Origin: Oscillospiraceae bacterium
Lineage (GTDB): Bacteria; Bacillota; Clostridia; Oscillospirales; Oscillospiraceae
Reading direction: 5' to 3'
Assembly: GCA_028705905.1 (NCBI GenBank)
Contig: JAQWCP010000001.1
Location: forward strand, 1-45,306
Length of the DNA stretch: 45,306 nt
Part shown: positions 40,816-45,306 of the stretch, piece by piece
How positions within the stretch are numbered: position 1 is the stretch's first letter
Layout of the letters: the number at the start of each line of letters is the position of its first letter
Translations under genes and position numbers: made by a program
The notes under the pieces: generated by a model
Databases searched by the model: none
The model's input: the letters and a program-made list of their open reading frames with translations, nothing else
Told to the model about the DNA's origin: nothing

Positions 40816-40872
40816 TATATTATTTCCGCAAACTGCTGGAGCAATCAGGCATCCGTATCTATGGAATAATCC

Positions 40873-41109
40873 TTAACTGGTGATAACCCAGCGGAGCAGC
40901 AAACGAATAACAAAATTTGGCGTGGCAGTACCGCCCACTGACGCAGCTTCGACCGCATAGGCCGTGTGCTGCCGTGCGGTTGGAAGTGAAAGCCATTGTT
41001 CGACCTGAAAGAGTACATACCAAAGGTGCGCGCACATGGGCGTCATCAGCGCCATAGCCGCAAAAGCAAGCAATCCAAGGCAGAAAAAATCGACGTCCCT
41101 CCGCCGCAC
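40873..41109 (-). CDS. Possible small membrane protein, 78 aa
   Basis: A minus-strand frame from GTG 41109 reads as one or two membrane helices (F-F-C-L-G-L-L-A-F-A-A-M-A-L-M-T-P, H-L-W-Y-V-L-F) and a soluble end P-N-F-V-I-R-L-L-L-R-W-V. The composition looks protein-like, but there is no clear ribosome site and the region is scrambled by the intron remnant. It may be a fragment of a former ICE gene. Otherwise I see no gene between 40606 and 41285. Confidence 0.35.
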   Translation of the reverse strand: MRRRDVDFFCLGLLAFAAMALMTPMCAHLWYVLFQVEQWLSLPTARQHTAYAVEAASVGGTATPNFVIRLLLRWVITS

Positions 41110-41135
41110 CGAAAAAGACCGTTACCCAACCGTAA

Positions 41136-41183
41136 AGCCAAATTCGCCCCTCAAAAATCAAGGGGTGCGTTTGGCTCTTTTTT
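41136..41183 (+). terminator. Two-part hairpin with T-run upstream of the sigma-like gene
   Basis: Outer arms AGCCAAA (41136-41142) and TTTGGCT (41170-41176) enclose an inner CGCCCCT/AGGGG-GCG stem, followed by CTTTTTT. This is a good terminator shape on the plus strand; there is no intact plus-strand gene directly upstream, which supports loss of sequence here. Confidence 0.6.
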
Positions 41184-41240
41184 AACCGCGCTCTTTTTCC
41201 GTGCGGACAAGCCCTTCCCACACTGCCGCGGGCCTCCGGG

Positions 41241-41270
41241 TCAATCTGAATTTCAAAAATTTCAGATTGA
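41241..41270 (+). promoter_or_regulatory. 10-bp inverted repeat directly upstream of the sigma-like gene
   Basis: TCAATCTGAA (41241-41250) and TTCAGATTGA (41261-41270) are perfect arms with a 10-base centre. The right arm ends two bases before the GGAGG ribosome site at 41273-41277. It could be an operator or a leader hairpin that modulates translation of the sigma-like gene. Confidence 0.45.
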
Positions 41271-41285
41271 TTGGAGGTATTCAGC

Positions 41286-41738
41286 GTGGATGCTGATCAA
41301 AAGAAACTATGGATAAACGGTCAGCTTATCGAGGTATCGGAGGAAGTCTATGCCGCCTACACAAAGGGAGACAGGAAAATGCGGTACTTTGAAGCGGATT
41401 TGAAAACGGAGCGAATCATCATCGGCGAGGACGGCAAAGTGAAAAAGGTTATACCGAGCCGTGAGGATTCGCTGGACAGGCTGATGGACAATAACGCCGA
41501 GCAATTCCCTGATGCAGCGGAAACGGTGGAGGAAGCCGTGTTTTGCCGCATGACCGAAAAAGCCGTGCATAAAGCTCTCTCCCTGCTGTCAGAGAAGGAG
41601 CGTGATCTGATTCTCGCGCTGTTCTTTGAAAACAAGACAGAACGGGATGTCGCGGCTGAACTCGGCATATCACAGCCTGCTGTCCATAAACGAAAAAATA
41701 AAATACTGGCCCAGTTAAAACTTTTTCTTGAAAATTAG
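41286..41738 (+). CDS. Sigma-70-like ICE regulator (region 4 HTH), 150 aa
   Basis: GTG 41286 is chosen because GGAGG at 41273-41277 is eight bases upstream; a TTG at 41271 overlaps that site. The C-terminal half is a sigma region 4-type helix-turn-helix: A-L-S-L-L-S-E-K-E-R-D-L-I-L-A-L-F-F, then T-E-R-D-V-A-A-E-L-G-I-S-Q-P-A-V-H-K-R. The N-terminal half is unlike region 2, so it is a short sigma-like factor of the kind found in Tn916-type elements (Orf7-like). It probably controls excision or transfer genes. A strong terminator follows. Confidence 0.85.
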   Translation: MDADQKKLWINGQLIEVSEEVYAAYTKGDRKMRYFEADLKTERIIIGEDGKVKKVIPSREDSLDRLMDNNAEQFPDAAETVEEAVFCRMTEKAVHKALSLLSEKERDLILALFFENKTERDVAAELGISQPAVHKRKNKILAQLKLFLEN

Positions 41739-41753
41739 GTTTTAACGGTTATC

Positions 41754-41792
41754 AGACCTCTCACTCAACGGCAAATAGAGTGAGAGGTCTTT
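41754..41792 (+). terminator. Rho-independent terminator after the sigma-like gene
   Basis: AGACCTCTCACTC (41754-41766) and GAGTGAGAGGTCT (41778-41790) form a perfect 13-bp stem with an 11-base loop, followed by TTCT. Confidence 0.85.
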
Positions 41793-42315
41793 CTATATCG
41801 GCCTCCCGCAGCACCTTGAAAACTGAATACCCATTCATCAGGCACGTTCCTATTGCTTTTGCCAAAAGCATAAGCCACGCCAGCGGCTGCGCCACGATCT
41901 GCCGGACGGAAACAACAAGACGCCACCTTCATTGATAAAGGTCTTTGGTTTGTCCGATCCGCAGGGAGCGAAAAACAGCAGGCTGGAAACACCAGGTAGT
42001 TCCCGGTGCGGCGACGACAGGCAATAGGGATAATGATACTCCTGTCCGGCCATAAAGTCGAGCGTGAAGCGGCAGCTATGCCGCAATCCGTCGCAACAAG
42101 TGGGGGCAGCTTGGAGAGAACCTCGGAGGGGCTGAGATGCCCGTGGAGCTGGTGCGCAGCCAGCCGCCTGATGATTTCCCGCAGCGATCCGGGGTGTCTA
42201 GGACAAATTGGATTGCTTTGAAATACAAGGTCAAACAGCAGGACGGGTCTATCAAGACGGGAGTTTGTTTTATATCTTCCCGACCTCAATTCTGTTCTGC
42301 TGCTTGACCTCTACA
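41793..42315 (+). other. No intact gene; possible decayed coding sequence
   Basis: All frames are interrupted or lack a ribosome site. A plus-strand stretch near 42105-42300 reads protein-like in one frame (G-G-A-E-M-P-V-E-L-V-R-S-Q-P-P-D, later W-I-A-L-K-Y-K-V), which may be the end of a decayed ICE gene. A 174-codon minus-strand frame over 41765-42289 has biased composition and no start signal, so I do not credit it. Confidence 0.4.
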
Positions 42316-42335
42316 TAGGCGGCAAGCGCCGCCTA
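42316..42335 (+). promoter_or_regulatory. 8-bp inverted repeat before the MazF-like gene
   Basis: TAGGCGGC (42316-42323) and GCCGCCTA (42328-42335) with a 4-base loop form a tight GC-rich hairpin nine bases upstream of the GGGAGG ribosome site. No T-run follows; it may be an operator or translation control element for the toxin gene. Confidence 0.45.
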
Positions 42336-42359
42336 AATCTCAAAGGGAGGTCTGATTCT

Positions 42360-42881
42360 ATGAACAGAACATATTTAAGGGGCGACATATACTTCGCCAA
42401 TTTGGGAACCGGCGTCGGCTCGGAGCAGGAGGGCAGCCGCCCGGTGCTGATTATCCAGAACGACACGGGCAACAAGTTCAGCCCTACCGTCATTGTCGCC
42501 GCCATTTCCAGCAAGGTGGGCGTAAAAGCGAAGCTGCCCACCCACTACTACATGGGGGCCGGGACAGCCGGACTGGAGGTTTCCTCTATCGTGCTGCTGG
42601 AGCAGCTTCGCACCGTGGATAAGCTCCGGCTGGAACGGTACATCGGGCGGCTGGGTGAACGGCAGCTCGGCGGCGTCAACCACGCGCTGGCCGTCAGTCT
42701 TGACCTGATAAACAAAATACCGGACGCGCTCATCATGTGCCTCTGCCACACCTGCGCCGATAATTTCCGCAGCGCGGGCGGGTACGCTTTACATCGGGTC
42801 AATCGTGACCAAAACGAAAAGGACACCTGCGACTTCTGCAATGTCCGAAGAGGATTTGACTATGAGATAATCGCCAAATAG
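42360..42881 (+). CDS. MazF/PemK-like endoribonuclease with zinc-ribbon tail, 173 aa
   Basis: ATG 42360 follows GGGAGG. Residues 1-118 are a MazF/PemK fold: R-G-D-I-Y-F-A-N-L near the start, then G-S-E-Q-E-G-S-R-P-V-L-I-I-Q-N-D, a conserved segment around the expected catalytic Arg. Residues 126-173 are an extra tail with Cys127, Cys129, Cys132 and Cys157, Cys160, likely one zinc site; MazF proteins are normally about 110 residues. Known family activity is mRNA cleavage. No antitoxin-sized gene precedes it; the following gene is an excisionase-like HTH protein, which could be the partner or an unrelated excision gene. Confidence 0.88.
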   Translation: MNRTYLRGDIYFANLGTGVGSEQEGSRPVLIIQNDTGNKFSPTVIVAAISSKVGVKAKLPTHYYMGAGTAGLEVSSIVLLEQLRTVDKLRLERYIGRLGERQLGGVNHALAVSLDLINKIPDALIMCLCHTCADNFRSAGGYALHRVNRDQNEKDTCDFCNVRRGFDYEIIAK

Positions 42882-42903
42882 CGGTTTTTAGGAGGAATAG
42901 CTT

Positions 42904-43125
42904 ATGTTTGAAGATAGAATTGCACAGATGAACAGCGAAGCCGCTGTGCAGGTACCATATGATAAAAGGACGTACACCGTCGATGAGATACAGGATATTT
43001 TGAGTATCAGCAGGCCCACCGCTTACGCGCTGGTAAAAAAGAACGAATTTCGGAGCATCCGGGTGGGCGGGCATATCCGTGTTTCAAAGAAGAGTTTTGA
43101 TGATTGGCTTGATACGCAAGCATGA
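42904..43125 (+). CDS. Excisionase-like HTH protein, 73 aa
   Basis: Follows TTTTTAGGAGGAATAGCTT, an excellent ribosome site. The core T-Y-T-V-D-E-I-Q-D-I-L-S-I-S-R-P-T-A-Y-A-L-V-K is a MerR-type winged helix (HTH_17) as in Xis proteins, followed by I-R-V-G-G-H-I-R-V-S-K-K-S-F-D-D-W-L. It should bind DNA near the element end and steer the integrase towards excision, or repress its own operon. It lies 22 bases after the MazF-like gene. Confidence 0.85.
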   Translation: MFEDRIAQMNSEAAVQVPYDKRTYTVDEIQDILSISRPTAYALVKKNEFRSIRVGGHIRVSKKSFDDWLDTQA

Positions 43126-43180
43126 TGTCAAGTGTGCAAAATAAAAATTCGCACCTTTGCCGTTCTTCTCAATTTCTCCT

Positions 43181-43215
43181 AAAATGTAGCCAAGTCAAGA
43201 GCTTGGCTACATTTT
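43181..43215 (+). terminator. Perfect 14-bp hairpin between the two excisionase-like genes
   Basis: AAAATGTAGCCAAG (43181-43194) and CTTGGCTACATTTT (43202-43215) are perfect complements with a 7-base loop. The T-rich right end makes it terminator-like, and it stops two bases before the AAGGAGG of the next gene, so it may also act as an attenuator or a binding site. Confidence 0.65.
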
Positions 43216-43233
43216 GCAAGGAGGAATACATAC

Positions 43234-43668
43234 ATGGACAAGAAAGAAAAGGCGAGTTTTTCTGTGCCGGAAATGCGCCGGATACTCGGCATGAGAAAAA
43301 CCGATTCATATTGGCTTGTTAAGAAAGGCTGTTTTGCAACCGTTATTGTTGGAGGACATATCCGAATCATGCGTGACAGCTTCGAGAAGTGGTATGCCGG
43401 TCAGTTCCACTACAGAAAAGCTGACGGCTCCCCACCGGGAGCAAAATGGACGGCAACGACCCGGTCTATCCGTGAAACGGCTCATCTGCTCAATATCAAA
43501 GAAGCAACGCTTTATGATCTGCTTAAAAAGAAGCCTTTCAAGACTTTGCAGATTGATAACAGAACCCGGATTGATATTGAGAGCTTTGAAGCATGGTACA
43601 GCAGCCAGACACATTACAAAAAAATTGAAAATCAAATCGGAGGTGAAAGTGATGGCGTCAATCGTTAA
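43234..43668 (+). CDS. Tandem excisionase-like HTH protein, 144 aa
   Basis: ATG 43234 follows AAGGAGG. Two HTH_17-like modules are visible: residues 8-50 (F-S-V-P-E-M-R-R-I-L-G-M-R-K, then V-I-V-G-G-H-I-R-I) and residues 75-122 (S-I-R-E-T-A-H-L-L-N-I-K-E-A-T-L-Y-D-L-L, then D-N-R-T-R-I-D). Each resembles the single module of the preceding gene, which suggests duplication. It overlaps the integrase start by 17 bases, so it is expressed together with it, the usual place for an excision factor. Confidence 0.82.
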   Translation: MDKKEKASFSVPEMRRILGMRKTDSYWLVKKGCFATVIVGGHIRIMRDSFEKWYAGQFHYRKADGSPPGAKWTATTRSIRETAHLLNIKEATLYDLLKKKPFKTLQIDNRTRIDIESFEAWYSSQTHYKKIENQIGGESDGVNR

Positions 43669-45028
43669 GAGGAAAAGCAAATATTCCGTTGTCTATACCT
43701 GCGCGGACGAGAACGGCGCGAAAAAGCAGCGGTGGGAAACCTTCTCCACCAATGCGGAGGCAAAAAAGCGAAAGGCTCAAATCGAATTCCAGCAAAGCAC
43801 GGGAACCTTTATCGCTCCGACCGCAAAGACCCTCTGCGATTTACTGGAGGAATATGTATCAATCTACGGAATCAACACATGGGCGCTCTCAACCTACGAC
43901 GCCCGCAGGGGGCTGATTGACAATTACATCAACCCCTTGATCGGCGACATGAAGCTGGATGACATTACGCCCAGGCTCATGGATAAGTTTTATAAGGATT
44001 TGCAGACAGTCAAAGCAAAACCCCGTCCCTACCAAAAGCCGCAGCATGAGTTTGTATCTGCCCGCACGGTTAAGGAAATCCATAAGCTGCTTCGCAATGC
44101 GTTCAATCAGGCAGTCAAATGGGAGCTGATGTCCCGCAATCCCGTCCTCAACGCCACACTTCCCAAATGCGAAGCCAAGCCAAGGGAAATCTGGACGGCG
44201 GACACGCTGTTCAAAGCCCTTGAGGTATGCGATGACGACCTACTGGCGTTGGCGTTGAATCTTGCTTTTTCCTGCTCCCTTCGTATGGGAGAAATGCTCG
44301 GCCTGACATGGGATTGCGTTGACATTTCACAAACCAGCATTGATTCAGGCAGAGCCAGTATTTTTGTGAATAAGGAATTGCAACGGGCAACAAAGCAGTC
44401 GCTGGATGAGCTTGATAATAAGGGCGTGGTGAGGACGTTCCCCTCTGTCATGGCAAGCAAGCACACCGTTCTTTTGTTAAAGGAACCCAAGACCAAAACC
44501 AGCGTCCGAAAGGTGTTCCTGCCAAAGACCGTGGCGGAAATGCTGGTACAGCGCAAGCAGGAGCTTGAAGAACTGAAAGAGCTTCTCGGCGATGAGTATA
44601 CCGATTACGATCTCGTCATGTGCTCATCCAATGGGCGGCCAATCGAAGGTCAGATTATCAATCGCGGCTTGAACAAGCTGATTACAGAACACGATTTGCC
44701 GAAAGTAGTATTTCACAGCCTGCGGCATTCCAGCATCACCTACAAGCTGAAGCTCAACGGCGGCGATATGAAATCCGTGCAGGGTGATTCCGGCCACGCT
44801 CAGGTGAAAATGGTCGCAGATGTGTATTCGCATATTATTGACGAGGACAGACGGCTGAACGCACAGCGGTTTGAGGAAGCATTCTATTCAAACAGCACCT
44901 CTGAACAAGTGGCGGAGCAGCCGGAGCCGACCGCAGACAGCGCGCCCGACGATAAGGAGCTGCTTTTGAAGCTGCTTGCGAAGCCGGAACTGGCGACGCT
45001 CTTGAAAACCCTTGCGCAGTCCCTATAG
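43652..45028 (+). CDS. int: Tyrosine recombinase, ICE integrase, 458 aa
   Basis: ATG 43652 has GGAGG at 43639-43643; the open frame further left runs through the previous gene. Residues 1-55 are an Arm-type N-terminal domain, 60-180 a SAM-like core-binding domain, 190-410 the catalytic domain: Arg211 in S-L-R-M-G-E, His355 and Arg358 in H-S-L-R-H, His382 in G-H-A, Tyr392 as nucleophile in D-V-Y-S-H. The C-terminus adds an acidic Glu/Pro/Ala region and a short Leu-rich end. It integrates and, with an excisionase, excises the element. Length and motifs match ICE integrases. Confidence 0.96.
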   Translation: MASIVKRKSKYSVVYTCADENGAKKQRWETFSTNAEAKKRKAQIEFQQSTGTFIAPTAKTLCDLLEEYVSIYGINTWALSTYDARRGLIDNYINPLIGDMKLDDITPRLMDKFYKDLQTVKAKPRPYQKPQHEFVSARTVKEIHKLLRNAFNQAVKWELMSRNPVLNATLPKCEAKPREIWTADTLFKALEVCDDDLLALALNLAFSCSLRMGEMLGLTWDCVDISQTSIDSGRASIFVNKELQRATKQSLDELDNKGVVRTFPSVMASKHTVLLLKEPKTKTSVRKVFLPKTVAEMLVQRKQELEELKELLGDEYTDYDLVMCSSNGRPIEGQIINRGLNKLITEHDLPKVVFHSLRHSSITYKLKLNGGDMKSVQGDSGHAQVKMVADVYSHIIDEDRRLNAQRFEEAFYSNSTSEQVAEQPEPTADSAPDDKELLLKLLAKPELATLLKTLAQSL

Positions 45029-45033
45029 ACAAG

Positions 45034-45079
45034 AAGAAAGACAAGACCTGACCACGTTATCAGAGCTTGTCTTTCTTTT
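45034..45079 (+). terminator. Terminator after the integrase gene
   Basis: AAGAAAGACAAG (45034-45045) and CTTGTCTTTCTT (45066-45077) are perfect 12-bp arms with a 20-base loop, followed by TT. It begins five bases after the integrase stop. Confidence 0.75.
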
Positions 45080-45306
45080 CGTTTGGTGGTATTATCTTTA
45101 CAAACCTTGAATGTTTAACTAATGCCGTTTTCGAGTGTCCCAGCTAATCGGGTGCTAAGAAGAGCCTGTTATTTGCGGCTATATTAGCTTGATTTTGCTT
45201 ATACCCCATTGACTTCACAACCGACTCAAAGCCTTGCTGTGACTGCATTTCTTTGTACCCGGTTTACTCCGATTTATGGCTTTGGGTGGCACTCCTAAGC
45301 GGTAGG
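45080..45306. other. att: Probable right end of the element and flank, attachment site not resolved
   Basis: No gene of normal length is present. ICE of this type end a few tens to hundreds of bases past the integrase, so attR or attL probably lies here, but without the left end no direct repeat can be recognised. A 34-codon minus-strand frame (45248 to 45144) reads M-Q-S-Q-Q-G-F-E-S-V-V-K-S-M-G-Y-K-Q and looks protein-like; it could be a host gene end or chance. Confidence 0.4.

Noticed and set aside
41765..42289. A 174-codon minus-strand frame
   Set aside because: No ribosome site, odd Arg/Ser/Pro composition, no family resemblance; the region is better read as decayed sequence.
45144..45248. 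A 34-codon minus-strand frame at the right end as a real gene
   Set aside because: It is too short, has no clear ribosome site, and no family is recognised; mentioned only as a possibility in the flank entry.

Overview
The window is most of a Gram-positive integrative and conjugative element (ICE) of the large gut-Clostridia type (Tn1549-like, Oscillospiraceae/Lachnospiraceae range). I infer this from the gene families, the ATGA-overlapped operon layout, the strong AGGAGG ribosome sites and the gram-positive T4SS genes; no species marker is present. The left end lies outside the window. The integrase and probable right end are at about 45 kb.

Layout. (1) 1-11.2 kb: small ICE accessory proteins, then a 2,800-residue polyvalent protein that joins a DNA N6-adenine methyltransferase to an SNF2-type helicase. 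A tnpV-like gene is nested in another frame inside it. (2) 11.2-14.7 kb: an HTH-Fic protein with its own promoter, a zinc-finger protein, a DUF3848 protein, a DUF3991/Toprim protein and two DpnD/PcfM-like small proteins, separated by a family of related hairpins. (3) 14.7-18.5 kb: candidate oriT, DUF3789 membrane peptide, MobC, MobP-type relaxase, PcfB and an ArdC-like protein. (4) 18.5-28.05 kb: type IV secretion genes: VirD4/TraG coupling protein, Maff2 pilin-like, VirB6/TrbL-like, PrgI, VirB4, a coiled-coil protein, class B sortase and a CHAP cell-wall hydrolase. (5) 28.15-40.6 kb: cargo with a different character. An NTF2-like/LytTR regulator is transcribed divergently from a giant secreted surface protein with three DUF6273 domains, followed by a second DUF6273 surface protein. 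Both carry C-terminal wall-sorting signals. (6) 40.6-45.3 kb: a 5' group II intron fragment, a sigma-like factor, a MazF/PemK-like toxin with a zinc-ribbon tail, two excisionase-like regulators and a tyrosine integrase.

Most interesting signal: the three DUF6273 copies of the 29.2-kb gene sit in nearly identical flanks, but each carries a short hypervariable cassette between a constant W-W-L-R-S-P and a constant V-R-P-A-F. Differences in the cassette fall almost only on codon positions 1 and 2, with a fixed pyrimidine at position 3. That is the signature of adenine-directed mutagenesis of AAY codons by a diversity-generating retroelement (DGR). No template repeat or reverse transcriptase is in the window, so a DGR would have to act from elsewhere. 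The same gene has an in-frame TAA that separates the cassette-bearing part from its wall anchor. It also has a clean intergenic control region: two 9-bp repeats 21 bp apart between two back-to-back sigma-A promoters, next to the LytTR gene.

How the parts fit (inference): relaxase, MobC and coupling protein deliver DNA to the T4SS; the CHAP hydrolase and sortase act at the envelope; the cargo would give the host regulated, possibly diversified, adhesive surface proteins.
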